Below, one piece after another: positions 23,320 to 33,249 of a stretch of 64,000 bases of DNA. The stretch comes from Methylobacterium sp. GXS13 (GTDB lineage: Bacteria > Pseudomonadota > Alphaproteobacteria > Rhizobiales > Beijerinckiaceae): NCBI RefSeq assembly GCF_001455965.1, contig NZ_LKKO01000001.1, positions 62,001-126,000 on the forward strand, read 5' to 3'. Every line of letters starts with the position of its first letter. Position 1 is the stretch's first letter. Under the pieces are notes generated by a model. The model did no database searches. It was not told where the DNA came from and saw nothing but the letters and a program-made list of their open reading frames with translations. Position numbers and translations under genes: made by a program.

Positions 23320-23472
23320 TCAAACCTTCCTTCGGGGGGAGAGCGCCTCGCGCAGCCGGCCGACGTCGCTGGTATCCGTGCGCTCGATCGTCGTGACGAT
23401 CGCCACGATGAGCACCATGAGCATCAGGACGGCTGACATGAGAGAGCAGACGAGGGTGGTGAGCTCGCCCAT
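23320..23472 (-). CDS. small single-pass membrane protein, 50 aa
   Basis: MGELTTLVCSLMSAVLMLMV followed by LIVAIVTTIERT gives one strong transmembrane helix and a basic cytoplasmic tail (LREALSPRRKV). Size and topology resemble phage holin-like or accessory membrane peptides, but there is no lysis gene nearby. It starts 2 bp after the upstream gene's stop and ends 2 bp before the next start. Confidence 0.6.
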   Translation of the reverse strand: MGELTTLVCSLMSAVLMLMVLIVAIVTTIERTDTSDVGRLREALSPRRKV

Positions 23473-23474
23473 CG

Positions 23475-23714
23475 TCAGACATCCTCGCACGGTAAGAGTC
23501 CGTGGCTCTGCAGGACGACCTGGATCCCGCCGGCGAGCTGCCTGTCGTTGAGGCCGTCAGCGCTCCCGCGGGCGAGGACCTCCTCGACCAGCGATGAGGT
23601 CGTGGGCCGAGCCGGCTCGGGTGCGCTCGGTGTTGGGTTGCCCCAGCCGATGATGAGGCCGATCTCCATGCCCGCCAGCACGGACAGCAGGAGCCAGATC
23701 CCGAGCCAGATCAT
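23475..23714 (-). CDS. small membrane protein, 79 aa
   Basis: N-terminal transmembrane helix MIWLGIWLLLSVLAGMEIGL, then a Pro-rich linker and a helical soluble tail (SLVEEVLARGSADGLNDRQL). The ATG overlaps the previous stop by 4 bp. Second membrane peptide of the coupled minus-strand cluster. Confidence 0.6.
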   Translation of the reverse strand: MIWLGIWLLLSVLAGMEIGLIIGWGNPTPSAPEPARPTTSSLVEEVLARGSADGLNDRQLAGGIQVVLQSHGLLPCEDV

Positions 23715-24010
23715 GCGCAGGCCCCCTTCGGCGCGACGGCGAACTCGGGCGGCAGGTCCTGCCCGCACAGCGCGATCCCGGCTGCGGCGCGGTCCTCCTC
23801 GTCGAGGGAGGCGAGCCCGGAGGCCACGAGGTCGAACAGGTCGAACGTGTGTAGGACGACGTCGGTGACGCCGACCGCCGCAAATGCGGCGCGGGGTTCC
23901 GGGCGCCCCCACCGCACCCCGGCGACTGTCCGCCGGAACGCGCTCCTCGCCTCGAACGGCAGCGCGTAGAATGCCCTCCCGTCCCACCGCGCCTCGATCC
24001 CGTCCGCCAT
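23711..24010 (-). CDS. hypothetical protein, 99 aa
   Basis: MADGIEARWDGRAFYALPFE opens a compact soluble protein with a hydrophobic/acidic middle (VVLHTFDLFDLVASGLASLD). First gene of a five-gene run (24010 down to 22651) with starts and stops overlapping or within a few bases, typical of phage accessory operons. Family unknown. Confidence 0.6.
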   Translation of the reverse strand: MADGIEARWDGRAFYALPFEARSAFRRTVAGVRWGRPEPRAAFAAVGVTDVVLHTFDLFDLVASGLASLDEEDRAAAGIALCGQDLPPEFAVAPKGACA

Positions 24011-24260
24011 CGCCTGCCCCGCGCCATCTGCCCCACCAGGGTAGCACTCCAAACGATTCGGAACGGGACGGCCAGCGGGCTCGAAGCCCAGGGAAAACCT
24101 AACCAGTCCGGCAGCTTGCTATTGCCCCGCGGGTCGGCTTCGGGCAGTGTGCAGGCCTCACCGAAGGGATCGCCCCAGTGACCGCTCGCTTCTCGAAACG
24201 GACCGTTCGCACCGCCTGAGCCACCGAGCTCGGCGCCCGCCTGCGCGTTCCAGTTTCAGA

Positions 24261-25867
24261 GTGAGCCTCCCCCAATCTCAGACGACGTCCAGCGCCGCGC
24301 CCGGCGCCTCACCCGCATTGCGACCTACCAGGAATCCGAGGAGCGCCACCGGGCGGCGATCACGCTCCCTCCGGGCGGCATCCCCTCGATCCAGCAGCTG
24401 CTGGCTGGTGCCGAGCTGTCCGTAGGCAGCATCGAAATCGACGCAACGCGCTGGGCCGGGCGGCTGCTCGGATCCCCGGAGGGCGGCCGGCTCGACGAGG
24501 GCGTGCGGTCGGCCCTCGACCGGCTCCTCACGGGGTTCTCGGCTGACGCCTGCGAGGATGCGGAAATCCACGCCCTCGGCGCCATCCGGCGGTTCGAGCC
24601 GGACATCACGATCGAGGACATTTACGCCGACATCGCCGACCGGTGCGCGATCTACGCCGCCCTACTGGGCTGCCAGGAAGCCGCGGGCCGGGCCGTCGCG
24701 ATCGTTCATGATGCGATCGGCTCGTATCTGCACGTTGCGGGCGGGGATCCCGTGCCGCTGCGCGAGACCTTCGTCAGCCTGCTGGCGTTCGCGGGGCTCT
24801 GCCGTCGTGACCTGCCGTCGTGCGTGGCGGACCTCGCCATCGCCGCCTCGTGGCCGGTCGTCCGCGGCAACGCCCGGAGGCTGCTGGCAACAATCGCGCA
24901 AGTCGCGGAGCCGCCGGAGGAACTGCTGGCGGGGACCGGTCCGGCCGGGCCGTCGCAGCACGTCCCCGCCGACGTCACCGCTCTGGCTGAAGCGGTCGCG
25001 CCCGGCTTGGTCGTGATCCCGGCGCCGCCTGGAGGCAAGAAGATCCCGGGCCAAGCCCGCACGCTCGTCGGCAAGCGCCTGCCCCTGCGCCCGCTTCCGG
25101 ACCTTGAGGTTCTCGGTCGGGAGCTGACCGCCCGGCGGCCATGGGCGGCCATGGGCGGCCCCGGCGATCGCCCGGATCGTCGGCCTGCTCCTCGGGCGGT
25201 CCCATGCGAGCCTGCCGAACATCGTCCTCGTCGGCCCCCCGGGCACCGGGAAAAGCGAGCTTGCTCGGGACTTGGCCACCGCGCTCGACCTGCCATCGCT
25301 CGTCTACGCCTGCGCCGGCGCGCACGACGGCTCGATCGGGGGCACGTCGAAGCAGTGGAGCTCAGCGAGGCCGGCGGTCTGGACCCAGATCTGCATCGAG
25401 AACGAGAGCGCCAGCGGCATGCTGATCCTCGACGAGCTCGACAAGGCGGCCGAGCCCGGTAGCCAAAACGGGTCCGTCCGGGAGTCCCTGCTCGGGATCG
25501 CGGAGCTCAGCCAGCGCAGGGATTTCTGGGACGTTGAGCTGGAGACGCGATGTGACCTGAGTGGGATCTCGCTCGTTGCGACGGCCAACAGCACGGAGCC
25601 GCTGCGAGGTCCCCTGCTCGACCGGTTCGTGACGATCGCCGTCGGCGCCCCCCGCCGGGAAGACCTGCCGGTGATCGGGCAGTCCGTCCTGGAAGGACTC
25701 TGAGCCGAGCATGCGGATCCGCGGTGGATCCAGGATCTCGACGGGACCGAATACGAAGCCATCCGCAAGGCATGGCGAGGCGGCTCGATCCGCCCGGTCA
25801 AGCGCGCCATCGAGCACATCGTCGGGCTCCGTTCCGACACCCGCTTCGCGCACGGAGGGGGGCCGCC
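24261..25867 (+). pseudogene. AAA+ ATPase gene broken by a 10-bp duplication and a nonsense codon
   Basis: Two frames together give one AAA+ protein. The first is helical (DDVQRRARRLTRIATYQESE up to ELTARRPWAA). The unit GGCCATGGGC is then doubled (25137-25146, 25147-25156), shifting the frame. Removing one copy joins to APAIARIVGLLLGRSHASLP, NIVLVGPPGTGKSEL (Walker A) and MLILDELDK (Walker B). A TGA at 25701-25703 interrupts VLEGL and AEHADPRWIQDLDGTEYEAI (CGA-to-TGA fits). At the 5' end, GTG 24261 would need one more C in the C5 run at 24269-24273. Lon/ClpX-like ATPase of a phage-type element; now probably non-functional. Confidence 0.7.
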
Positions 25868-26107
25868 ATGTCAGTGTCAGCCCTCCGCTCCATGCGGGAC
25901 GACATCGAGGCCGCAGTCCTCGACCAACGCGTCGAGCCGTCCCTCGCCGGCAGCGTCTACAGGTACCTAGCCGCCTTCCTGCGACTTGCCGAGGACGGCG
26001 ACCTGGACCCCGAGTTCGCTGCCGGCAAGGGCCGCGCCGCGGTCGGATCCCTGCGCGCCGTCCCCCGCCTCCCGCCCGCCCGCGCCCGCACATGGAGCCA
26101 GTCGTGA
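25868..26107 (+). CDS. hypothetical protein, 79 aa
   Basis: ATG 25868 after GGAGGGGGG. Helical: MSVSALRSMRDDIEAAVLDQ, then a Pro/Arg-rich end. Its stop overlaps the GTG of the next gene. It overlaps the 3' tail of the AAA+ remnant. Confidence 0.55.
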   Translation: MSVSALRSMRDDIEAAVLDQRVEPSLAGSVYRYLAAFLRLAEDGDLDPEFAAGKGRAAVGSLRAVPRLPPARARTWSQS

Positions 26108-26556
26108 GCATTCGCAGCCGCCGCGCACACCGGGAGCTCCACGGGTATCTGGAGCGGCTTTACGGCCCGCAGCCCACCCTCATCATCAGGGAGATCCCGC
26201 ACGAGGGCGCCGTGCGGATCTCGCTGACCGTATCGGGCAGGACGGCGATCTGGCCCGATCCGGAGGACGGCCAGACGTACAGTGCCTCCTCGATCGACAG
26301 GTTCGCTCCCAGCTACATCGCGATCGTCGAGCAGATCGCGGCCCGCCTCGTCGCGGTCCAGAGCGAACGCTACTCCCCGGGGAGCGGGCTGGAGTCGCGG
26401 GATCAGAATGACGCCGAGTACGACCTGCACAGCGACTTTCCCGTGCTGTTCCCAATTGCAAGCCTGGAGATCGGCGTGCCCTGGCTGGAACTCGTGCGCG
26501 CGGTCGCAGAGGTCCTGCGCAGAGAAGATTTGCTCAACGGCCTGAGTTCATCTTAG
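26104..26556 (+). CDS. hypothetical protein, 150 aa
   Basis: GTG 26104 overlaps the previous stop (GTGA); ATG 26092 is an alternative. Residues about 20-60 are beta-rich (TLIIREIPHEGAVRISLTVS); the C-terminal half has ASLEIGVPWLELVRAVAEVL. Soluble; family unknown. A/T-rich sequence with a 6-bp hairpin (26561-26574) follows the stop. Confidence 0.6.
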   Translation: MSIRSRRAHRELHGYLERLYGPQPTLIIREIPHEGAVRISLTVSGRTAIWPDPEDGQTYSASSIDRFAPSYIAIVEQIAARLVAVQSERYSPGSGLESRDQNDAEYDLHSDFPVLFPIASLEIGVPWLELVRAVAEVLRREDLLNGLSSS

Positions 26557-26646
26557 ATTAAGCAAAAGTTTGCTTCTCTCAGCTGGTATTTTGACGACAA
26601 GCCTCAGGATTTTCGGGATCAGATTAATGTCGTCATCAGTGCCGCG

Positions 26647-26781
26647 GTGCATCTTTCGACTGTCGTCTGCGAGACCTGCGGCGCCCCGGGACGGCATCGG
26701 CACGGGGGCTGGCATGTGATCGCATGCGATCCCTGCGACGAGGCGCGTGGCCGCATAAGGACGAACCGCGTCGGTGGCTGA
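26647..26781 (+). CDS. small zinc-finger-like protein, 44 aa
   Basis: GTG 26647 starts MHLSTVVCETCGAPGRHRHG, followed by IACDPCDEARGRIR. The C-x2-C and C-x2-C pairs, with His between, look like a treble-clef or ribbon zinc site. Its end overlaps the start of the 26774 gene. It is a short coupled gene typical of phage modules. Confidence 0.5.
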   Translation: MHLSTVVCETCGAPGRHRHGGWHVIACDPCDEARGRIRTNRVGG

Positions 26782-27109
26782 CGTCTACTGGCACCGGGGC
26801 CGCCGGCTGTGGAGCGTGCGCGAGGGCGGCCGGGTCGTCGCGCATGTCGAGGCGATCGGGCTGCGCGACGTGGTCCTCCGGGCGAGCGAGAAGGCCCGGA
26901 TCCGGTGCATGAGGACTGGGGTGAAGGACGTCCACGCGTGGGCGGCGGGCTCCGTCATGAAGGCGCTCCGGCCGGCGGGGGCTGTCCGACTTCTGTACCG
27001 GCTCGCCGAGCCCGGTTTCAGGGTGGACGGGGCGGTCGTCATCGCCGCGGCCGCGGCGTGGTTCGAGGCAGATGGAACAGCGTGGATCGAAGGCGTGGGG
27101 GTGGTGTGA
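26774..27109 (+). CDS. hypothetical protein, 111 aa
   Basis: GTG start overlapping the zinc-finger-like gene. Begins MADVYWHRGRRLWSVREGGR; contains basic helices (VVLRASEKARIRCMRTGVKD) and a hydrophobic end. Family unknown. Its stop overlaps the phosphoesterase start (GTGTGA). Confidence 0.58.
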   Translation: MADVYWHRGRRLWSVREGGRVVAHVEAIGLRDVVLRASEKARIRCMRTGVKDVHAWAAGSVMKALRPAGAVRLLYRLAEPGFRVDGAVVIAAAAAWFEADGTAWIEGVGVV

Positions 27110-27930
27110 CGAGCGTCTGGATCCCGAGCGACCTACACACCGACGCGTCCCCGTGGACACCGCCACTGGGCCCGCTCGTCGACATCGCGATCGTCGCCGG
27201 CGACGTCGCCGATGGCCTGTGCTGGCGGTCGATCCCCTGGCTCGTCGAGCACATTCGGCCCCGGGCCCGGCACGTGATCTTCGTGCCCGGGAATCATGAT
27301 CTCTACGGGTGCCGCTACCCTGACGAGATCGCCCGGGCCCGCGAGGCGGCGATCGCGGCCGACCTGACGCTGCTCGACTGCGGGCAGGTCCGGCTTGTCG
27401 GCGGCATTCAGATCTGCGGTGGCGTGCTCTGGACCGACTACGAGATCACCGGGAACAGGGCACACGCGCTGCGCGTAGCCGGCGACCGTCATCTCGGCAT
27501 GAATGATCACAGGCGGATCCAGACCCGCGACCGGCTAGGGGTCCCAGCCCCGTTCCGCCCTCTCGTCGCCGCAGGCCTGCACGCCGAGCATCGCGGTCGC
27601 ATAGAACGGGTGCTGGCGGAGCGATGGGATGGGTCACGGATCGTCGTCACACATCACGCGCCTCACCCAAGGAGCCTGCTGCACGGCGAGGTTCGCGAGA
27701 CGATCGACGCCGCATACGGGTCCGACCGTTCTGCGCTCATGGAAGGCCCGACGGCGCCCGACATCTGGATCCACGGGCACGTCTACGTGAGCCGGGACTA
27801 CGTCGTCGGCGGGACGCGGGTGATCGCCAACCCGAGGGGGCACGACACGAGCTTCCGACGCCGGGACGGGACGTGGTCCGACGTGCGCGAGAACCCCGCT
27901 TTCAACCCGAATTTCACAATTGAGATCTGA
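27106..27930 (+). CDS. metallophosphoesterase, 274 aa
   Basis: Calcineurin-like phosphoesterase with SDLHTDAS, VAGDVADG, VPGNHDLYG, VTHHAPHPRS and WIHGHVYVSRDY in order, giving a complete dinuclear metal site. The GTG start overlaps the upstream stop; the secreted-protein gene follows after 2 bp. Substrate unknown. It is of a different size class from the island A phosphoesterase at 11943. Confidence 0.83.
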   Translation: MTSVWIPSDLHTDASPWTPPLGPLVDIAIVAGDVADGLCWRSIPWLVEHIRPRARHVIFVPGNHDLYGCRYPDEIARAREAAIAADLTLLDCGQVRLVGGIQICGGVLWTDYEITGNRAHALRVAGDRHLGMNDHRRIQTRDRLGVPAPFRPLVAAGLHAEHRGRIERVLAERWDGSRIVVTHHAPHPRSLLHGEVRETIDAAYGSDRSALMEGPTAPDIWIHGHVYVSRDYVVGGTRVIANPRGHDTSFRRRDGTWSDVRENPAFNPNFTIEI

Positions 27931-27932
27931 CG

Positions 27933-28268
27933 ATGCGAACTTTCCTCGCCGCGGCCCTGGTCGCCCTCTCGATGCCGGCGGCCGCGGTGGACACGACGTG
28001 GATGCTGCCCCCAGACGGCCTTTACTGCCCGATCGGCGTGAACGTCATGCCGATCTCCATCAGCGAGGGCGGCGTGGGGATCGATGGGCTCGACTGCGCG
28101 GCCGTCAGTCTGGAGGGCGGGCGGATGTGGTCGAATGCTTGCTACGCGAACGGGGGAACAACGGTGCCCTACGATGTTGATTTCGAGGTCAGCCCGTCTG
28201 GCGCGATCCTGCACGACGGCGTCCGATTTCAGCGCCGCGTCGGGCCGGCCCCGTGCCCGGCGGACTAG
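27933..28268 (+). CDS. small exported protein, 111 aa
   Basis: N-terminal signal peptide MRTFLAAALVALSMPAAAVD, cleavage probably after AAA. The mature part has four Cys (positions near 32, 54, 70 and 108) that could form two disulfides in the periplasm. Coupled to the phosphoesterase gene. Function unknown. Confidence 0.65.
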   Translation: MRTFLAAALVALSMPAAAVDTTWMLPPDGLYCPIGVNVMPISISEGGVGIDGLDCAAVSLEGGRMWSNACYANGGTTVPYDVDFEVSPSGAILHDGVRFQRRVGPAPCPAD

Positions 28269-28690
28269 GACTGCCCGGCCCAGGCGGCGGCGATCGTCGC
28301 CTCGAAGGCCGCCCGGATTGCGGCGGGATCTCGCGCGGGCTTGGCCTGCTCATCCAAATGGTCGCCGACGACCTTGGTGATCGCCGCAGCCCTCTTCCGG
28401 GCGATCCGGCGGATGTGGTCGAGATCCGTCGAGGAGACCCTCGCTTCCCCGGATTTCCACCTGCGCACGGTCCGCCCGTCACTGTGGCCGAGGTCCCGGG
28501 CGACGTCGGTCCTCCACCGGGCCCCGTAGAGGAGTTCGGCGATCGCGGCAAGTTCCTGGAGGGGCGTCAGATCAGCGGGACCGCCATTGCCGTCGGCGCC
28601 TGTCAGGGCCACGGCTATGGGCGCCTCGGCGGCCTCGGCGCGGCCCTTCGCGATGCAGCGATTTCTCTCCGCGGGGCCGCGGGCGGCCAT
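28265..28690 (-). CDS. phage-type HTH protein, 141 aa
   Basis: Residues about 50-90 (LQELAAIAELLYGARWRTDV, ARDLGHSDGRTVRRWKSGEA) match the small helix-turn-helix of phage proteins that recognise DNA through an R-R-W helix. ATG 28690 is used; an upstream in-frame start at 28801 (MGFCTVLPHRK) would add 37 residues. A 7-bp dyad GGGTTTC/GAAACCC at 28769-28802 lies upstream. It ends overlapping the exported-protein gene tail to tail. Confidence 0.6.
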   Translation of the reverse strand: MAARGPAERNRCIAKGRAEAAEAPIAVALTGADGNGGPADLTPLQELAAIAELLYGARWRTDVARDLGHSDGRTVRRWKSGEARVSSTDLDHIRRIARKRAAAITKVVGDHLDEQAKPARDPAAIRAAFEATIAAAWAGQS

Positions 28691-28964
28691 TTCGTCGGGC
28701 TTGTCTTTCAATAACTTAGCGGGGCTATCGGCATTAAAACGCGTTTGGGTACCATTCCGCTGCGTGGGTTTCCGGTGCGGGAGAACTGTGCAGAAACCCA
28801 TAACCTGCCAATTACCGATATAATCTGAGCGGCATCGACCACATACCCTGCAAACCTGGCTCGCTGGCGTTGGTGTATCGAGGCGGTCCCGATCAGCCAG
28901 CCACCTAGATCTCGACCGGGCGGTCCTTATTCCACGCCTAATCACACCCTCGCGCCTCAACGCC

Positions 28965-29234
28965 GTGTTCTCGGACGTGGTGATGCCCGGGATCGGCGGG
29001 ATCGAGCTCGCGAACCGGCTACGTGAACGTCACCCCGACCTTCCGGTCATCCTCACGTCCGGTTACAGTCACGTGCTGGCGCAGGACGGGCCCCACGGCT
29101 TCGACCTGGTACGGAAGCCCTACTCGGCCTCCGAGGTCGGCAAGGCCCTTTCCTCGGCGGCCGTACGGCGATCCGGGCGTCGCGTTGCGTCGCCGGCGGA
29201 CACCCAGGACGCGGTCGGGCCGTCGTTGCGGTGA
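28965..29234 (+). pseudogene. C-terminal fragment of a response-regulator receiver domain
   Basis: VFSDVVMPGIGGIELANRLR contains the phospho-acceptor Asp; PDLPVILTSGYSHVL and LVRKPY supply the conserved Thr/Ser and Lys. The first about 50 residues of a receiver domain, including the acidic pair, are absent, and no start codon with a ribosome site is visible. It looks like the end of a hybrid histidine kinase or FixJ-type regulator cut at an internal recombination junction near 28.95 kb. Confidence 0.65.
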
Positions 29235-29348
29235 CATCGTTGCACCAGAGGCCGCACGACTGGCTAACCGCGGTTCGGCGTCGAAACGGTCCCATGTCGC
29301 GATCCCTCAGCCGGCTCGCCGCCGCAACGCCGGGCGCCGCCGCTTCCG

Positions 29349-30497
29349 TCAGGTGCCGATGAGACACCGCGCCTCGTCGGCGATCTCCCGCTCCTCGTCG
29401 GCCGGGATGACGAGTATGGGGACGCCAGAACCATCCCGCTCGATGCGCTGACAATTTCTGACGTTGCGTCCCGGATCGAGGTCCAGTCCGAGGAACGCCA
29501 GCCTCCTGCAGACTTCCGCACGGACGGCCACCGCGTTCTCGCCGATGCCACCGGTGAACACGAAGGCGTCCAGGCCGCCCAGGGCGACGGCGAGGGACCC
29601 GGTCTCGCGTGCGATCCGGTAGGCGAACAGGTCGAGCGCCTCGCGGGCCTCAGGTGCGTCACTCGCCTCCAGGACACGGACGTCGTCGCTGATGCCCGAG
29701 ACCCCGAGCAGGCCGGATCGCCGGTTGAGGAGGTCGGCGACCTCGGACGCGGCCATGCCGCGTGCCTGGATCAGGTGGAGCACGAGTCCGGGGTCGACGG
29801 TGCCGGAACGGGTTCCCATCATCAGCCCCCCGAGGGTCGTCAGACCCATCGTGGTGGCGACGCTGCGTCCGTCCGCCATGGCACAGAGGCTGGCGCCGTG
29901 ACCGAGATGGGCGACGACGATCCGTCCTTTCGTCGTGTCCCCGATCAACGTCGGCAGCATGCCTGCGACGTGGGCGTAGGATAGCCCGTGGAAGCCGAAG
30001 CGCAGGAGCCCATCCTCGATGAGCGCACGCGGGATCGGCTCGATCTGGGCGAGACGGTCCTGGGTCCGGTGGAAGGCGGTGTCGAAGCAGGCGACCTGAG
30101 GCAGGCCGGGCCAAGCCTTCGCGACGGCGGCGATGCAGGCGAGCCCCTGCCGTTGGTGCCCCGGGGCGAACGGGACCAGTGCCTCCAGTTCGGCAATCAG
30201 GCGTCCGTCGACCCGGGCGGGACCGGCGTGGCGGGCGCCGCCATGGACGATCCGATGGCCGGCCGCCCGAAGGTCGAGGTTCGGCATGCCTTGCAGGCGC
30301 GTCAGGAGCCAGTCCACGACGGCGCCCAGGTCACCGTCCGGCGGTACGTCGCCATCGAGGTCGAGTTCACCCTTCACCGTCAGTTCTGCGACACCGCCGA
30401 TCCCGGCGACGTGCACGCGCCAGACGGCGACGTCCTCGCCGTCCCGGAACAGGGCGCAGCGCAGGCTGGACGAGCCGGCATTGAGGACGAGGATCAT
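29349..30497 (-). CDS. ackA: acetate kinase
   Basis: Protein of 382 aa, near the usual about 400. Motifs: MILVLNAGSSSLR at the N-terminus, HRIVHGG, CFDTAFH, RFGFHGLSYAHVAG, AHLGHGASL, LGGLMMGTRSGTVDPG and FTGGIGEN. It converts acetyl phosphate and ADP to acetate and ATP in the cytoplasm. It is divergent from the phosphoketolase gene, whose product makes acetyl phosphate, so the pair forms a short ATP-yielding route. ATG 30497 has GGAG at proper spacing. A FixK/FNR-like box (30547-30560) lies between the two genes. Confidence 0.93.
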   Translation of the reverse strand: MILVLNAGSSSLRCALFRDGEDVAVWRVHVAGIGGVAELTVKGELDLDGDVPPDGDLGAVVDWLLTRLQGMPNLDLRAAGHRIVHGGARHAGPARVDGRLIAELEALVPFAPGHQRQGLACIAAVAKAWPGLPQVACFDTAFHRTQDRLAQIEPIPRALIEDGLLRFGFHGLSYAHVAGMLPTLIGDTTKGRIVVAHLGHGASLCAMADGRSVATTMGLTTLGGLMMGTRSGTVDPGLVLHLIQARGMAASEVADLLNRRSGLLGVSGISDDVRVLEASDAPEAREALDLFAYRIARETGSLAVALGGLDAFVFTGGIGENAVAVRAEVCRRLAFLGLDLDPGRNVRNCQRIERDGSGVPILVIPADEEREIADEARCLIGT

Positions 30498-30546
30498 GCG
30501 CATCTCCGGGCGAGCCCCCGAGTGGCATGCATCGTGAGGGCACGGC

Positions 30547-30560
30547 GTGATCCAGATCAA
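30547..30560. promoter_or_regulatory. FixK/FNR-like box 1 (ackA / phosphoketolase)
   Basis: GTGATCCAGATCAA: one mismatch to TTGAT-N4-ATCAA. 49 bp before ackA and 76 bp before the phosphoketolase start. Confidence 0.7.
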
Positions 30561-30636
30561 AGAACCGCGCCCCGGGGGATGCGACGACCGACCTTGAGAG
30601 GGCGCCGCTTCGCCCTGCGATGCCCGGGAGTCCGAG

Positions 30637-33168
30637 ATGCCTGTTGCGACCGATCCGAAGCCAGCCGTCGTCCAGGATCTTGGCGGGAAGCCGAAGTCCC
30701 TCGACTTCGTGCCCGGTCCCCTGGGACCGACCGGCCTCGACGCCATCGACGCCTACTGGCGGGCGGCGAACTACCTCTCGGTCGGCCAGATCTACCTGCT
30801 CGACAACCCGCTGCTGCGCGAGCCTCTCTCCCTCGGACAGGTGAAGCCGCGCCTGCTCGGCCACTGGGGCACGACGCCCGGCCTGAACTTCATCTACGCT
30901 CACCTCAACCGCGCCATCGTCCTGCGCGACCTCGACATGATGGCCGTGTGGGGACCCGGACACGGCGCGCCCGGGCTCGTGGCGAACGCCTACCTCGAAG
31001 GGACCTACGGCGAGGTCTACCCTGACGTCGGCCCCGACACGGAAGGGATGCGCCGCCTGTTCCGGCAGTTCTCGTTCCCCGGGGGCATCCCGAGTCACGC
31101 CTCGCCCGAGCTTCCTGGGTCTATCCACGAGGGCGGCGAGCTCGGCTACTCGCTCATCCATGCCTACGGGGCGGCACTCGACAACCCTGGCCTGATCGTC
31201 GCCTGCGTGGTCGGGGACGGCGAGGCCGAGACCGGACCGCTCGCCGCCTCCTGGCATGCCTCGAAGTTCCTGGACCCCGTCAGCGACGGCACCGTCCTGC
31301 CGATCCTCCACCTCAACGGCTACAAGATCGCCAACCCGACGCTCCTCGCGCGCATGCCGGCGGCGGAGTTGCGCAGCCTGCTCGTCGGCTACGGCTACGA
31401 GCCCCTGTTCGTCGAGGGCGACGAGCCCGGTCCAATGCACCAGGCCATGGCGACGGCCCTCGATTACGCTCTCGACCGGATCGCCGAGATCCGCGAGGCC
31501 GCCCCCCATCGCGACGTCGGACGACCGGCCTGGCCGATGATCGTGCTGCGAAGCCCGAAGGGCTGGACCGGGCCGAAGACGGTCGACGGCAAACCCGTCG
31601 AGGGGACGTGGCGGTCGCACCAGGTCCCGGTCGCGGCCCTGCGCGAGAACCCGGAGCACCTCGCGATCCTGGAGACCTGGATGCGCTCCTACCGGCCCGA
31701 GGAGCTTTTCGATGATGCCGGCCGCCTCGTTCCCGCCCTGGCCGCCCTGCACCCGCGCGGCGACCGACGGTTGAGCGCCAACCCCCATGCCAACGGCGGA
31801 CGCGATCCGCGGCCGCTACGCCTGCCCGTTCTTGCCGACTACGCCATCACGATGCAGTCCCATGGGACGGCCATCGCCGAGGGCACCCGCGTACTCGGCC
31901 GCTACCTCCGCGACGTGCTCGCCCTCAACGCCGAGGCCCGTAACTTCCGTCTGATGGGGCCGGACGAGACCCTCTCCAACCGGCTGGATGCCGTCTTCGA
32001 CGTCACCGACCGCGTCTGGCGCGACGCCATCCTGCCCACCGACGAACACCAGGCCCGTCAGGGGCGGGTGATGGAGGTGCTGTCCGAGCACCTCTGCGAG
32101 GGTTGGCTCGAAGGCTACCTCCTCACCGGCCGGCACGGCGTCTTCGCCTGCTACGAGGCCTTCATCCACATCGTTGATTCGATGGTGAACCAGCACGCCA
32201 AGTGGCTGAAGGCCTCCCGGGCGCTGGCCTGGCGCAAGCCCGTCCCCTCGCTCAACATCCTGCTGACCTCGCATGTCTGGCGCCAGGACCAGAACGGGTT
32301 CAGCCACCAGGATCCCGGCTTCATCGACTTCATCGCGAACAAGAAGGGCGACACGGCGCGGGTGTACCTGCCGCCGGACGCCAACTGCCTGCTCTGGGTG
32401 ATGGACCACTGCCTCCGCACCCACGACCGCATCAACGTGGTCGTGGCCGGCAAACAGCCCGCCCTGCAGTGGCTCGGCGTGGACGAGGCGGCCCGGCATT
32501 GTGCGGCGGGCATCGGGGTCTGGGAATGGGCCTCGAACGACAGAGATGGCGAGCCCGACGTGGTCATGGCCTGCGCCGGGGATGTCCCCACGATGGAGAC
32601 CCTGGCCGCCGTCGCGTGGCTGCGCGACCGCATCCCGGCCATCCGGATTAGTGTCGTAAACGTCGTCGACCTCATGACGCTGCCGTCACCCGACATGCAT
32701 CCGCACGGGCTCGACGACACCACCTTCGACAGCCTGTTCACCCGGGACCGGCCCGTCGTGTTCGCTTATCACGGCTATCCGTGGCTGATCCATCGCCTGA
32801 CCTACCGGCGCACCAACCACGCGGGCATCCACGTCCACGGTTTCGTCGAGGAGGGGACGACCACGACCCCGTTCGACATGGCCGTGCTGAACGGCCTCGA
32901 CCGCTACCACCTCGCTCTGGCGGCCCTGAAATGGGCGTCCGGGCTCGGGCCGGCCGTCCAGCATGCGGAGGAGGAACTCCGCGACCTGCTGGCGGTGCAC
33001 CGCGAGCACGTCTGCGCCACCGGGGAGGACCTGCCCCAGGTGCGCGACTGGGCCTGGTCGGATGCGTCCCCCTCGGCGGGCACGCGAACCGCGGGCGCAG
33101 GGTTCGACCTGCGGATGGTGCGGGAGGTCGTGGAATACGAGACCGGGCCGGACGGCCAGCAAACCTAG
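30637..33168 (+). CDS. xfp: phosphoketolase (xylulose-5-phosphate/fructose-6-phosphate)
   Basis: Protein of 843 aa, slightly above the usual about 800. Thiamine-diphosphate and active-site motifs: [52 protein letters not shown], and near the C-terminus [17 protein letters not shown]. It splits xylulose 5-phosphate or fructose 6-phosphate with phosphate into acetyl phosphate and an aldose phosphate. With ackA, divergently encoded, it yields ATP without oxygen. A FixK-like box upstream suggests induction at low oxygen. Which sugar it prefers cannot be read from the sequence. Confidence 0.94.
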   Translation: MPVATDPKPAVVQDLGGKPKSLDFVPGPLGPTGLDAIDAYWRAANYLSVGQIYLLDNPLLREPLSLGQVKPRLLGHWGTTPGLNFIYAHLNRAIVLRDLDMMAVWGPGHGAPGLVANAYLEGTYGEVYPDVGPDTEGMRRLFRQFSFPGGIPSHASPELPGSIHEGGELGYSLIHAYGAALDNPGLIVACVVGDGEAETGPLAASWHASKFLDPVSDGTVLPILHLNGYKIANPTLLARMPAAELRSLLVGYGYEPLFVEGDEPGPMHQAMATALDYALDRIAEIREAAPHRDVGRPAWPMIVLRSPKGWTGPKTVDGKPVEGTWRSHQVPVAALRENPEHLAILETWMRSYRPEELFDDAGRLVPALAALHPRGDRRLSANPHANGGRDPRPLRLPVLADYAITMQSHGTAIAEGTRVLGRYLRDVLALNAEARNFRLMGPDETLSNRLDAVFDVTDRVWRDAILPTDEHQARQGRVMEVLSEHLCEGWLEGYLLTGRHGVFACYEAFIHIVDSMVNQHAKWLKASRALAWRKPVPSLNILLTSHVWRQDQNGFSHQDPGFIDFIANKKGDTARVYLPPDANCLLWVMDHCLRTHDRINVVVAGKQPALQWLGVDEAARHCAAGIGVWEWASNDRDGEPDVVMACAGDVPTMETLAAVAWLRDRIPAIRISVVNVVDLMTLPSPDMHPHGLDDTTFDSLFTRDRPVVFAYHGYPWLIHRLTYRRTNHAGIHVHGFVEEGTTTTPFDMAVLNGLDRYHLALAALKWASGLGPAVQHAEEELRDLLAVHREHVCATGEDLPQVRDWAWSDASPSAGTRTAGAGFDLRMVREVVEYETGPDGQQT

Positions 33169-33249
33169 GCGTCGCAGCCCCGTGCCGCGCCTGCCCCGTC
33201 ACCCGCCCGTGGGAGGCGCCCCGAAAAATCGTGCCCAAGGCCATTACCT

